A stretch of 64,000 bases of DNA. Origin: Lentzea jiangxiensis. Lineage in GTDB: Bacteria; Actinomycetota; Actinomycetes; Mycobacteriales; Pseudonocardiaceae. Of this stretch, positions 45,109 to 53,044 are shown piece after piece. Positions within the stretch are counted from its first letter, which is position 1. Every line of letters starts with the position of its first letter. The translations under genes were made by a program, and so were the position numbers. Where the stretch lies: NCBI RefSeq assembly GCF_900104175.1, contig NZ_FNIX01000021.1:1-64000 (forward strand), written 5' to 3'. The notes under the pieces are model-generated. The model worked only from the letters and a program-made list of their open reading frames with translations, ran no database searches and had not been told where the DNA came from.

Positions 45109-46230
45109 CTACGGCCGGTCCCCCGTGTAGACACCCAGCGCCCGGAACCTCAGACCGGGCTCCCGGTACTCCTCCATCGCGTGAGCGACCCACCCCACGA
45201 TCCGTGCGATCGCGAAGATCGCCTCCCCCGCGTCCGGCGGCATCTTGAACATCAGCGCGAACTGGGCGAGGGCCAGGTCGACGTTCGGGAACGTCCCCCT
45301 CTGGGTCGCGATCACCTTGTCCACCACCAGGTCGCCCTCACTGCGCAGCAGGGCGAGCAGGTGGTCGGCGCGCGGGTCGCGGGAGCGGTAGACGGCGTGG
45401 CCGAAGCCCGGGATGGGATGGCCGGAGCGCAGCTGTTCGGCGACGGCGCCCATCGGATCGGACTCCGCCTGCTGCAGGAAGCGGTACGCGATCGTCGTGG
45501 CGGCGCCGTGCTTCTGGCCCTCCATGGCGCCCATCCCGGCGGACACGACGGCGTAGGGGTTGGCGTGGGCGGAGGCAGCGACCCTGGCGGCCATGGTCGA
45601 GATGGCCAGGTCGTGGTCGGCCAGCAGGATCAGGGCGGCGTTCAGCAGGTCCGGCCTCGCGGGCTCGGGCGAAAGGCGCGCCCACAGGCGTTCGGCGATG
45701 TCGGTGCCCTGGGGCCTGCCGACGAGCGGCAGCGACTCCACGACGTCGGCGATCAGGGCTTGGGCCGTGGTGACGGCCCGGTCCAGGTCGTAGCGGAGGG
45801 GGTCGCCGACGCTGGCGAGGGCGATGGCCACGCGGACCCGGTCGGTCAGGGTGGCGCTCTCCGGGAGGGCCATCCAGATCTCCTGGCCCTCGGGGAACTG
45901 CACCCCTGTGGAGTCGATCTCGGTCCACAGCCAGTGCGCAACATCCTCGAAACGCTTGGTGCTCGACAGACCGGGAACGGAGCGGCCGCGGTAGTGGAGC
46001 TGGTCGTTCTCCAGCAACGAGATGCGCGTGCGAATGCAATCCGTCACAGAGGACGCCGCTCCGCGGGCTCCGGTGCGTTGCGCCAGAGCCTCCACCTGGG
46101 CGACGTCGAACATGCTCGCCCGGTTGACCTTCGTGCTGGTCAGGAGGCCACGGCTGACGTACGAGTAGACCGTCGCCGGTTTCACGCCCAGGCGGCGGGC
46201 GGTTTGCGTCGTTGTCAGCATTGATTCCAT
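45109..46230 (-). CDS. Citrate synthase-family enzyme with N-terminal helix-turn-helix
   Basis: A 373-residue protein. Residues about 5-50 are a MerR/excisionase-like helix-turn-helix (TTTQTARRLGVKPATVYSYVSRGLL). The rest is a citrate/2-methylcitrate synthase with the catalytic signature GFGHAVYRSRDPRAD and the His in AMEGQKHGAAT. It probably condenses acetyl- or propionyl-CoA with oxaloacetate and may regulate its own or the neighbour's gene. ATG 46230 lies 8 bases after TACAGT, a possible -10, which would make a leaderless mRNA; ATG 46221 is an alternative. It is divergent from a second citrate synthase 42 bases away. Confidence 0.85.
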   Translation of the reverse strand: MESMLTTTQTARRLGVKPATVYSYVSRGLLTSTKVNRASMFDVAQVEALAQRTGARGAASSVTDCIRTRISLLENDQLHYRGRSVPGLSSTKRFEDVAHWLWTEIDSTGVQFPEGQEIWMALPESATLTDRVRVAIALASVGDPLRYDLDRAVTTAQALIADVVESLPLVGRPQGTDIAERLWARLSPEPARPDLLNAALILLADHDLAISTMAARVAASAHANPYAVVSAGMGAMEGQKHGAATTIAYRFLQQAESDPMGAVAEQLRSGHPIPGFGHAVYRSRDPRADHLLALLRSEGDLVVDKVIATQRGTFPNVDLALAQFALMFKMPPDAGEAIFAIARIVGWVAHAMEEYREPGLRFRALGVYTGDRP

Positions 46231-46272
46231 CAACGTTGACTGTACAAGACGGCTTGACGGAGCCTGTTGTCC
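46230..46272. promoter_or_regulatory. Divergent citrate synthase promoter with palindrome
   Basis: TCAACGTTGA (46230-46239) is a perfect palindrome placed between the two divergent citrate synthase genes and overlapping the first codons of the leftward gene. It is a candidate site for the HTH domain of that enzyme. Similar GTTGACTG and CGTCAACGT words recur inside the second gene (46757-46779). Confidence 0.5.
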
Positions 46273-47394
46273 ATGTTGATTGATGCACCCAAAGGGTTGA
46301 AAGACGTCGTCGTCACCACGACCCTGATCGGGGACGTGAACGGTGCTGCGGGCTACTACCACTACCGCGAGCACGACGCGATCGAGCTGGCCAGGACGCG
46401 GTCGTTCGAGGACGTGTGGTTCCTGTTCGCCGAGGGAAGGCTGCCGGAGGAGACCGAGGCGGTGGAGTTCGCCCGCCGCACCGCGGAGCTGCGCGAACTA
46501 CCGGCCGCGATCCGCGAGGTGCTGCCGTCGGTCGCGAAGTCGGGCTGCACGGCGCTGGCGGGCCTCAGGACCGCGTTGTCGATGCTGCCGAGTCGGCCGA
46601 TGTGGGACGCGCCGATGAGCGACAGGAAGGCGGACGCGCTCAAGGTCAGCGCGATGACGCCGACGATCCTGGCCGCACTGCACCGCCTCAAGCTCGGACT
46701 TGATCCCGTCGACCCCAGGGTTGATCTGTCCACCTCGTCCAACTGGCTGTACATGTTGACTGGACACGAGCCGTCAACGTGGACGAGCCGCGCGGTCGAG
46801 CAGTACTTGATCGCCACGATCGACCACGGCTTCAACGCGTCCACCTTCACCGCACGCGTGGTCGCCTCGGCGGGCGCGGACGTCGTGTCGGCGGTGACGG
46901 CGGCGATCGGCACGTTCTCCGGCCCCCTGCACGGCGGGGCACCGGACCGCGCGCTGGAGGCCCTCGACCTCATCGGGTCGCCCGACAACATCGACGCCTG
47001 GGTGCGGCAGCGCATCGAGCAGGGCGACCGCATCATGGGTTTCGGCCACGCCGTCTACCGGACGGAGGACCCGCGGGCGCGCCTGCTGAGGGAGATCGCC
47101 CTGGAGGAGCCGACACCGCTCACGACCTTCGCGGTCACCGTCGAGCGCAGGGTCACGGAACTGCTGGCCGAGCTCAAGCCCGGGCGGCAGCTGTACGCGA
47201 ACGTGGAGTTCTACGCCGGCGTGGTGATGGAGCAGTGCGGCATCCCGCGCGAGATGTTCACGCCGACGTTCGCGTGCAGCCGGGTCATCGGGTGGTGCGC
47301 CAACGCGCTCGAGCAGTCCGAGGACACGAAGATCATCCGCCCGGTCGCCCGCTACACGGGCCCGGCGCCGCGGATCGGGTCGCCGACCGGGTGA
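46273..47394 (+). CDS. Citrate / 2-methylcitrate synthase
   Basis: A 373-residue citrate synthase-family enzyme lacking any N-terminal DNA-binding part. It opens with GLKDVVVTTTLIGDVNG and GYYHYREHDAIELA. The signature GFGHAVYRTEDPRA and the active-site His in FSGPLHGGAPD are present, and the C-terminal FTPTFACSRVIGWCAN supplies the catalytic Asp/Arg region. This form often acts as 2-methylcitrate synthase or an alternative citrate synthase. ATG 46273 is used; a TTG 6 bases earlier is possible. The partner gene is divergent. Confidence 0.88.
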   Translation: MLIDAPKGLKDVVVTTTLIGDVNGAAGYYHYREHDAIELARTRSFEDVWFLFAEGRLPEETEAVEFARRTAELRELPAAIREVLPSVAKSGCTALAGLRTALSMLPSRPMWDAPMSDRKADALKVSAMTPTILAALHRLKLGLDPVDPRVDLSTSSNWLYMLTGHEPSTWTSRAVEQYLIATIDHGFNASTFTARVVASAGADVVSAVTAAIGTFSGPLHGGAPDRALEALDLIGSPDNIDAWVRQRIEQGDRIMGFGHAVYRTEDPRARLLREIALEEPTPLTTFAVTVERRVTELLAELKPGRQLYANVEFYAGVVMEQCGIPREMFTPTFACSRVIGWCANALEQSEDTKIIRPVARYTGPAPRIGSPTG

Positions 47395-47428
47395 GGGGAA
47401 GGCGCTGCGCCGGCCGGGCGGCACGCCG

Positions 47429-47566
47429 CCGGGCGATACGCCTGACAACCAAGGCGTCACCAGGCGAAACGCCCGCAAGGCAAAACGTTCGGCAGGGCTC
47501 GCTTGCCAGACGAAGCGCCCGCCAGGTGGCATCCCCGCCAAGCGAGCCGTCGGCAAGCGAGCCGTC
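47429..47566 (+). repeat. Five degenerate 13-14-base repeats
   Basis: A family of related words follows the citrate synthase stop: gggcgatacgcc (47431-47442), caggcgaaacgccc (47461-47474), cagacgaagcgccc (47507-47520), and two identical caagcgagccgtc (47539-47551 and 47554-47566). They are too degenerate and irregular in spacing for CRISPR. Confidence 0.45.
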
Positions 47567-47600
47567 CAGCGCGCGAGCCGCTCGTCAAGTGCCCCACCGA

Positions 47601-47750
47601 TCAGGTGAGGTAACGCAGTTCGTCGCGAACGCGGATGCGGTCGCGGTCGTGGACGTCGGTCGAGCCTGCCAGGCCGGCGGTGCGGTCGCGGTGCCGGTCG
47701 AGCCAGACGGAGAGGGCTGTCACTGCGAGGACGATCGCTGCAAGAGTCAT
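47601..47750 (-). CDS. Possible 49-residue single-span membrane protein
   Basis: A short frame from ATG 47750 encodes one hydrophobic segment (LAAIVLAVTALSVWL) followed by a basic/acidic tail rich in Asp and Arg (DRHRDRTAG, DVHDRDRIRVRDELRYL), the layout of a small type I-like membrane protein. Only a weak ggac precedes the start. It is divergent from the GlxA-type AraC gene. It could be real or chance, and no family is recognised. Confidence 0.35.
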   Translation of the reverse strand: MTLAAIVLAVTALSVWLDRHRDRTAGLAGSTDVHDRDRIRVRDELRYLT

Positions 47751-47821
47751 GTCCAAAAGTTTGCGACCAGCAATATCCCGCCAACAGTGGCAGATCTGAC
47801 GGCGCGCGCTAATATCCTGCC

Positions 47822-48766
47822 ATGCTGCGATCGGTGGCGGTTCCCCTCATCGACGGCGTCGCGCCGTTCGAGTTCGGCCTGCTCTGCGAGGTGTTCGGCG
47901 TCGACCGGACCGAGGAGGGCGTGCCCCTGGCCGACTTCCGGGTGTGCGGTGAGGTCCCGAACGAGCCGGTGGCCACGAGCGTCCGCGGCGTGAGCATCAC
48001 GCCGGAGCACGGGTTCGACGCGCTGCAGAGCGTCGACCTCGTCGCGCTGCCCGCCGCGCGGGTCCGGGACGAGTACCCGGAGAAGCTGGTCAAAGCGCTG
48101 CGGGAGACTGGCGCCACGCTGCTCAGCGTGTGCAGCGGGGCGTTCATCCTCGGCGCGGCCGGGCTGCTCGACGACCGGCGCTGCACGACGCACTGGCGTG
48201 AGGCGCGGCAGTTCCAGGAACGCTTCCCGAAGGCCCGGATGGACCCGGACGTGCTGTTCGTCGACGACGGCGACATCATCACGAGCGCCGGCACGGCCGC
48301 CGGCATCGACGCTTGCCTGCACCTGGTGCGGCGCGAACTGGGGACGAAGGTCGCCAACACCATCGCGCGCCGGATGGTCGTGGCGCCGCAGCGCGACGGC
48401 GGTCAGCGGCAGTTCGTCGAGCTGCCGATCCCCGACTGCAGCGCGGACAGCCTCGAACCGGTGCTCGAGCACGTGCTGGAGACGATCGCGGGCAACCACA
48501 CGGTGGCCTCGATGGCGAAGCTCGCCGTCATGTCCGAGCGGACGTTCGCGCGCAGGTTCGTCGCGGAGACCGGCACGACGCCGAACAAGTGGCTGTCACT
48601 GCAACGGGTGCTTCACGCGCGCAGGCTGCTCGAGGAGACCGACCTGGACGTCGACCTGGTCGCGACCCGGTCAGGCTTCGGGACAGCCGCCCTCCTGCGG
48701 CACCACTTCCACCGCGTCGTCGGCGTCGCACCCAGCGACTACCGCCGCACATTCGCCTGTCGTTAG
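47822..48766 (+). CDS. GlxA-type AraC-family regulator (DJ-1/PfpI + HTH)
   Basis: A 314-residue regulator. Residues 1 to about 180 are a DJ-1/PfpI-like domain with the nucleophile elbow SVCSGAFILGAAGLL. Residues about 215-312 carry the two AraC helix-turn-helix motifs (VASMAKLAVMSERTFARRF and VATRSGFGTAALLRHHF). The first domain senses a ligand rather than acting as a protease. Targets are not adjacent: upstream are the repeats and small frame, and downstream its last 96 bases overlap the convergent MarR gene. Confidence 0.88.
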   Translation: MLRSVAVPLIDGVAPFEFGLLCEVFGVDRTEEGVPLADFRVCGEVPNEPVATSVRGVSITPEHGFDALQSVDLVALPAARVRDEYPEKLVKALRETGATLLSVCSGAFILGAAGLLDDRRCTTHWREARQFQERFPKARMDPDVLFVDDGDIITSAGTAAGIDACLHLVRRELGTKVANTIARRMVVAPQRDGGQRQFVELPIPDCSADSLEPVLEHVLETIAGNHTVASMAKLAVMSERTFARRFVAETGTTPNKWLSLQRVLHARRLLEETDLDVDLVATRSGFGTAALLRHHFHRVVGVAPSDYRRTFACR

Positions 48767-49204
48767 GCGCGCGAAGATCTTCTCGGAGATCTCCCGCAGC
48801 GCCCCCACCTCGGCGGGCGTGATCTGGTCGAACACCAGTTTCTGCACCATCTCGGCGTGCGAGGGTGCCGCTGCCTCGATCGCGGACCTGCCGAGGTCCG
48901 TCAGCACGACGAACGACCCGCGCCCGTCGCTGCCACAGCTCTCCCTGCGCACCAAGCCGCGCTTCTCCATCCGTGCGACGTGATGCGAGATGCGGCTCTT
49001 CTCCCAGTGCAACGACCGTGCGAGCTCCAACACGCGTACGCGTTCATCAGGCGTATCGGTGAGCTGCACCAGCACGGCGAAGTCAGCCATCGAGATGTCC
49101 GAGTCGACTGACATCTGCCTGCTCAAGTGCGCGTTGAGCTCCCCCTGCATGCGGACGTAGGCACGCCACGCCCGCTGCTGCTCAGGCTCCAACCATCGTG
49201 TCAC
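48671..49204 (-). CDS. MarR-family transcriptional regulator
   Basis: A winged-helix regulator of about 177 residues from GTG 49204, the usual MTRWLEPEQQRAWRAYVRMQG start. The HTH spans about residues 50-95 (RVLELARSLHWEKSRISHHVARM) and the wing follows (LVRRESCGSDGRGSFVVLTDLG). It is divergent from the YceI gene, and such MarR/YceI pairs are common in actinomycetes, so it probably represses the YceI gene and itself. The C-terminus extends 96 bases into the convergent AraC gene, an unusually long overlap; a shorter protein is possible if sequence errors exist. Confidence 0.85.
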   Translation of the reverse strand: MTRWLEPEQQRAWRAYVRMQGELNAHLSRQMSVDSDISMADFAVLVQLTDTPDERVRVLELARSLHWEKSRISHHVARMEKRGLVRRESCGSDGRGSFVVLTDLGRSAIEAAAPSHAEMVQKLVFDQITPAEVGALREISEKIFARLTTGECAAVVAGCDADDAVEVVPQEGGCPEA

Positions 49205-49225
49205 TCGTTCAGCATACGGGAATAG

Positions 49226-49254
49226 TTGACACATCATCCAGGTTCGTGCAAAGT
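49226..49254 (+). promoter_or_regulatory. Promoter of the YceI gene
   Basis: TTGACA (49226-49231), a 17-base gap and CAAAGT (49249-49254) form a sigma-70-like promoter pointing to the YceI gene. The repeated ttgacac / gtgacac words around it may be MarR contacts. Confidence 0.5.
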
Positions 49255-49298
49255 GGGTGACACTTCAACCAAATCGAACTACCGAAGGACTGACGACC

Positions 49299-49856
49299 AT
49301 GACCACCGCCACCAACCTCTCCGAACTGACCGGCGACTACGTCATCGACGCCTCGCACTCCCGCATCGGTTTCGTCGCGCGCCACGCGATGGTCACCAAG
49401 GTTCGTGGTGCGTTCAACGAGTTCGACGGCAAGATCAAGATCGACGGTGACAAGCCGGAGAACACCACCGCCGAGGTGACCGTCAAGGTCGCCACGATCG
49501 ACACGCGCAACGCCCAGCGCGACGGTCACCTGACCACCAACGACTTCCTCGACGTCGAGACCTACCCGGAGATCAAGTTCGTCTCGACCTCCGCGAAGCA
49601 GGTCGACGACGGCAACTTCGAGATCACCGGTGACCTGACCATCAAGGACGTCACCAAGAGCATCACCATCCCCTTCGCCTTCGAGGGCGTGGCCGTCGAC
49701 CCGTTCGGCAACACCCGCGTGGGCTTCGAGGGCTCGCACACCATCAACCGCAAGGACTACGGCGTCACGTGGAACGCGGCGCTCGAGACCGGCGGCGTGC
49801 TGGTGAGCGAGAAGGTCGTCCTCGAGTTCGAGATCTCGGCGATCAAGCAGGGCTGA
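49299..49856 (+). CDS. YceI-family polyisoprenoid-binding protein
   Basis: A 185-residue lipocalin-like protein of the YceI family, with the start GDYVIDASHSRIGFVARHAMV, the central TTNDFLDVETYPEIKF and the end VTWNAALETGGVLVSEKV. YceI proteins bind long isoprenoid or lipid chains in a beta-barrel. It has no signal peptide, so it is cytoplasmic, as in most actinomycete homologues. The ATG at 49299 has aagga upstream. It is divergent from the MarR gene. Confidence 0.92.
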   Translation: MTTATNLSELTGDYVIDASHSRIGFVARHAMVTKVRGAFNEFDGKIKIDGDKPENTTAEVTVKVATIDTRNAQRDGHLTTNDFLDVETYPEIKFVSTSAKQVDDGNFEITGDLTIKDVTKSITIPFAFEGVAVDPFGNTRVGFEGSHTINRKDYGVTWNAALETGGVLVSEKVVLEFEISAIKQG

Positions 49857-49872
49857 CCGCACCCGGTCGCAC

Positions 49873-49917
49873 CGCGGAGGTCCGGGCGCTTTCCCAGCGA
49901 CCCGGACTTCCGCGTTT
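49873..49917 (+). terminator. Hairpin terminator after the YceI gene
   Basis: cgcggaggtccggg (49873-49886) pairs with cccggacttccgcg (49901-49914) over 14 bases with one G-U, and ttt follows. Confidence 0.75.
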
Positions 49918-50004
49918 CCGGCTCCCGAACGACGCCCGATCGGGCTAATGCGGCGGGTGCCACCAGGCCCCTCGCGCCCGTGTCCTTGGACTACGGTGAC
50001 TTCT

Positions 50005-50655
50005 ATGGCGACGCGTGTGTTCCTCGTCGACGACCACGAGATTGTCCGCCGCGGCATCGCGGACCTGCTCGGTGAGGAGTCCGATCTCGTCGTGGTCGGT
50101 GACGCGGCCTCGGTCGCGGAGGCCCTGGCCAAGCTGCCGGGTGCCGGCGCCGACGTGGCCGTGCTCGACATCAGGCTGCCCGACGGCAACGGCATCGAGC
50201 TGTGCCGCGAGCTGCGCAGCCGCCTCCCCGGCCTGCAGTGCCTGATGCTGACGAGCTTCGCGGACGACGAGGCCCTGTTCGACGCGATCATGGCGGGCGC
50301 GTCCGGCTTCGTGCTCAAGCAGATCCTGGGCGCCGACCTGGTCAACGCCGTCCGGACCGTCGCGGCAGGACAGTCCCTCCTGGACGCCCGCACGACGTCG
50401 GCGCTGCTCAACCGCATCCGCCGCGAACGTGAGGAGGGCGACCCGCTGCGCATGCTCAGCGAGCAGGAGCGCACGGTGCTCGACCTGATCGGCGAGGGCC
50501 TCACGAACCGGCAGATCGCCGAGCGCATGTTCCTCGCGGAGAAGACCGTCAAGAACTACGTCTCGCACCTGCTGGCGAAGCTCGGCATGCAGCGCCGCAC
50601 GCAGGCGGCCGTGTTCGCCTCGCAGTTCCGCAAGGACGGCGAGAAGCCCCGTTAA
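50005..50655 (+). CDS. NarL/DevR-like response regulator
   Basis: A 216-residue two-component regulator. The receiver domain (1-120) has acidic residues in VDDHE, the phospho-Asp in VAVLDIRLPD, Thr/Ser in LMLTSF and Lys in FVLKQ. A linker leads to the LuxR-type helix-turn-helix (LSEQERTVLDLIGEGLTNRQ, then KTVKNYVSHLLAKLGM). The pattern and the neighbouring GAF-GAF kinase resemble DevR/DosR, the hypoxia/NO regulator of mycobacteria. Its end overlaps the convergent kinase gene by 4 bases, so the pair is not one operon. Confidence 0.92.
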   Translation: MATRVFLVDDHEIVRRGIADLLGEESDLVVVGDAASVAEALAKLPGAGADVAVLDIRLPDGNGIELCRELRSRLPGLQCLMLTSFADDEALFDAIMAGASGFVLKQILGADLVNAVRTVAAGQSLLDARTTSALLNRIRREREEGDPLRMLSEQERTVLDLIGEGLTNRQIAERMFLAEKTVKNYVSHLLAKLGMQRRTQAAVFASQFRKDGEKPR

Positions 50656-52277
50656 CGCAGCGGGACGCGCCAAACCACGCGGGCGCCGCCTCCGTCGACG
50701 GGGTGCACCTCCAGCGATCCGCCGAACTTCGACGCTCGGTGCGCCAGGTTGCGCAGCCCGCTGCGCGCGGCGTCGGCCGTGATGCCCACCCCGTTGTCCT
50801 GCACCGTGATCACCACGTCGTCCCCGGCGTCGACCAGCACCGTCAGCTCGGTCGCGGACGCGTGCCGGACGCAGTTCGTCACGGCCTCGCGCACGACGGC
50901 CTCGACGTGCTCGGCGAGCTCGGGCGGCACCGAGTTGTCGACGGTGCCGGACATCCGCACGGCGGGTGAGAGGTGCGTGTTCTCGGTCAGGCCGGCGACG
51001 AGGTCGAGCAGGCGGCGCCGCAGCGAGGTGTTGTCCGCCGAGTGCAGGTCGAAGATGGACGTGCGGATCTCGCGCACGGTCTCGTCGAGCTGCTCGACGG
51101 CGGTCCGCAGCCTGGCGGCGACGTCCGGGTCGGCGACGCGGCGCATGGTCGCCTGCAGCGTCAGGCCCGTGACGAACAGCCGCTGGATGACGTGGTCGTG
51201 CAGGTCGCGGGCGATGCGGTCGCGGTCCTCCAGCACGTCGAGCAACCGCTGGGAGCGCTGCTGCTCGGCGAACTCCAGCGCGACCGCCGCCTGGTCCGCG
51301 AACGACGCCAGCACCGGCACCTGGTCGGGCAGGAAGCGCGACTCGCCGCCGCGGCGCAGCACCACGAGCGCGCCCGTGACGACCGGGCCCGACCGCAGCG
51401 GGACGGCCAGCGCCGGGCCGAACGCCGTGCCCAGGTCGTCGACCAGCAGCGGGACGCCGGAGCGGACCACCTCGTCCACGGCGTGGTCGGCGGCGTTGAA
51501 GTCGTCGACCTCCACGCCCGCGCTCGCCGCCACCGACAGCGGCGCGTGCCCGCCGTCGCCCAGCACGACCAGGGCGGAGTCGGCGCCCGCCAGCTCGACG
51601 GTGCGCTGGGTGATCAGGCGCAGCGCGTACTCGCCGGACGCGCCCCCGAGCAGCTCCGAGTTGATCTCGCCGATCGCCTCCAGCCACCGTTCGCGCATGC
51701 GGGAGCGTTCGAACAGGCGGGCGTTCTCGATCGCGATGCCGGCGGCGGCCGCGAGGGCCTGCAGCACCGCCTCGTCGTCGGCGGTGAACTCGGCGGCGTC
51801 GATCTTCTCGGTCATGTAGAGGTTGCCGAACACCTCGTCGCGCACGCGCACTGGCACGCCCAGGAAGCTGTGCATCGGCGGGTGGTTCGGCGGGAAGCCG
51901 ACCGACATCTCGTGCCGGGACAGGTCGTGCAGCCGCAGCGGCGTCGGGTCCTTGATGAGCAGCCCGAGCAGGCCCTTGCCCTCGGGGAGGTGCCCCATCC
52001 TGCTCCGCGTGACCTCGTCCACGCCGACGTGCAGGAACTCCGACAGGTCGTCGCGGGTGCCAAGCACACCGAGGGCGCCGTAGCGGGCGCCCACCAGGTC
52101 GACGGCGGCCTGGACGATGCGCAGCAGGGTCGACTGGAGCTCCAGGCCGGACGCGACCGCGAGCACGGCGCCGAGGAGCTCCTGCACGTGGTCGCGGGTG
52201 GTGACGATCTCGTCCATGCGGTCTCGCACCTCGGCGAGCAGCTCGTCGAGGTCTCGGCGGCTGCGCGCGTCGGACAC
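50652..52277 (-). CDS. DevS/DosT-like GAF-GAF sensor histidine kinase
   Basis: A soluble 541-residue kinase with two GAF domains (about 45-190 and 205-350), then HisKA_3 with the phospho-His in DRDRIARDLHDHVIQRLF (about 365) and a HATPase domain (EAVTNCVRHASA, DNGVGIT, GGARVVW). The first GAF keeps FPPNHPPMHSFLGVPVRVRD, similar to the heme pocket of mycobacterial DevS, so it may sense O2 or NO through heme. It should phosphorylate the convergent regulator 50005-50655. No membrane segment is seen. The 96 bases to the divergent Acg-like gene probably hold its regulatory sites. Confidence 0.92.
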   Translation of the reverse strand: MSDARSRRDLDELLAEVRDRMDEIVTTRDHVQELLGAVLAVASGLELQSTLLRIVQAAVDLVGARYGALGVLGTRDDLSEFLHVGVDEVTRSRMGHLPEGKGLLGLLIKDPTPLRLHDLSRHEMSVGFPPNHPPMHSFLGVPVRVRDEVFGNLYMTEKIDAAEFTADDEAVLQALAAAAGIAIENARLFERSRMRERWLEAIGEINSELLGGASGEYALRLITQRTVELAGADSALVVLGDGGHAPLSVAASAGVEVDDFNAADHAVDEVVRSGVPLLVDDLGTAFGPALAVPLRSGPVVTGALVVLRRGGESRFLPDQVPVLASFADQAAVALEFAEQQRSQRLLDVLEDRDRIARDLHDHVIQRLFVTGLTLQATMRRVADPDVAARLRTAVEQLDETVREIRTSIFDLHSADNTSLRRRLLDLVAGLTENTHLSPAVRMSGTVDNSVPPELAEHVEAVVREAVTNCVRHASATELTVLVDAGDDVVITVQDNGVGITADAARSGLRNLAHRASKFGGSLEVHPVDGGGARVVWRVPLR

Positions 52278-52308
52278 GATGACAAGATTCGCACATTTTC
52301 AGTGGAAC

Positions 52309-52369
52309 AGGTCCCCGCAAGAGAGGACCTTCGACCGTGTCCGGTTCGTCGCACCCACTGGACAGTGGG
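52309..52369. promoter_or_regulatory. Inverted repeats between kinase and Acg-like genes
   Basis: AGGTCC (52309-52314) and GGACCT (52325-52330) form a dyad with a 10-base spacer. CCCACT and AGTGGG (52354-52359, 52364-52369) form another right before the Acg-like start. Either could be a site for the DevR-like regulator. Confidence 0.45.
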
Positions 52370-52372
52370 CAC

Positions 52373-53023
52373 ATGACGATCGCCCTGCCCGCCTCACTCG
52401 GACTGGCCGGTGAGGACGTGCGCGGCGTCCTGGCGCTCGCGAGGACCTCGACCTCCGGCGTGCGGTTCGAGGTGCGCCCCGACCAGATCGAGCTCCACAC
52501 CCCGGGACCGCACACCCGGGAGACGCGCCTCGCGTGCGGTGTCGCGCTGCTCAACGTCCGGCTGGCACTGCAGGCGCACGGCATCCGGCCACTGGTGACG
52601 CTGCTGCCGGGCCCGAGCGCCGGTGACGCGGCGGCGGCCGTGCGGCTCGGCGGGTACCGGGAACCCGGCCCGGACGTGCTGGTGCTGCTCCACGCGTTGC
52701 GCTCGGCCCGCCGGACGTGGACGGCGTTCCCCGAGCCGGCCTCCTGGCGCGGCCTGCTGTCGCGCGCGGCCGAGGTGGAGCGGGCGTGGCTGCACGTGCG
52801 CACCGGCGCCGAGCTGGTCCTGTGCACGTTCAACCAGGGCGCCGCCGCGGAGATCCGCGCCGGCCAGGCGATGCAGCGCGTCGTGCTGACCGCGGCGACG
52901 GCCGGTTTCGCCGTCTCCCCCGCCCTCGACCCCGCGAGCCCGTCCGCGTTGCGCGCGGACCTCCGCTCGTGCCTCGGCAACACGCTGGTGCCGCAGGTGG
53001 TCCTGCGGCTGGGCGCGGGATAG
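52373..53023 (+). CDS. Short Acg-like nitroreductase-fold protein
   Basis: A 216-residue protein whose pattern (RLACGVALLNVRLALQAHGI, DAAAAVRLGG, then a long loop) matches the actinobacterial Acg/Rv2032 nitroreductase-fold family. It is about two thirds of the usual length and lacks the N-terminal FMN-type motif. In mycobacteria these genes belong to the DosR regulon, and its place next to a DevS-like kinase fits the same idea. Flavin binding and enzymatic activity are uncertain. The homology is by pattern only. Confidence 0.6.
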   Translation: MTIALPASLGLAGEDVRGVLALARTSTSGVRFEVRPDQIELHTPGPHTRETRLACGVALLNVRLALQAHGIRPLVTLLPGPSAGDAAAAVRLGGYREPGPDVLVLLHALRSARRTWTAFPEPASWRGLLSRAAEVERAWLHVRTGAELVLCTFNQGAAAEIRAGQAMQRVVLTAATAGFAVSPALDPASPSALRADLRSCLGNTLVPQVVLRLGAG

Positions 53024-53044
53024 CCGTCCACATCGGACCGTCGG

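Noticed and set aside
47429..47566. CRISPR-like array
   Set aside because: Repeats are only 13-14 bases, degenerate and irregularly spaced, with no cas genes.
48671..48766. 96-base overlap of AraC and MarR genes as a frameshift
   Set aside because: Both C-termini look plausible, so a convergent overlap is accepted without evidence of error.
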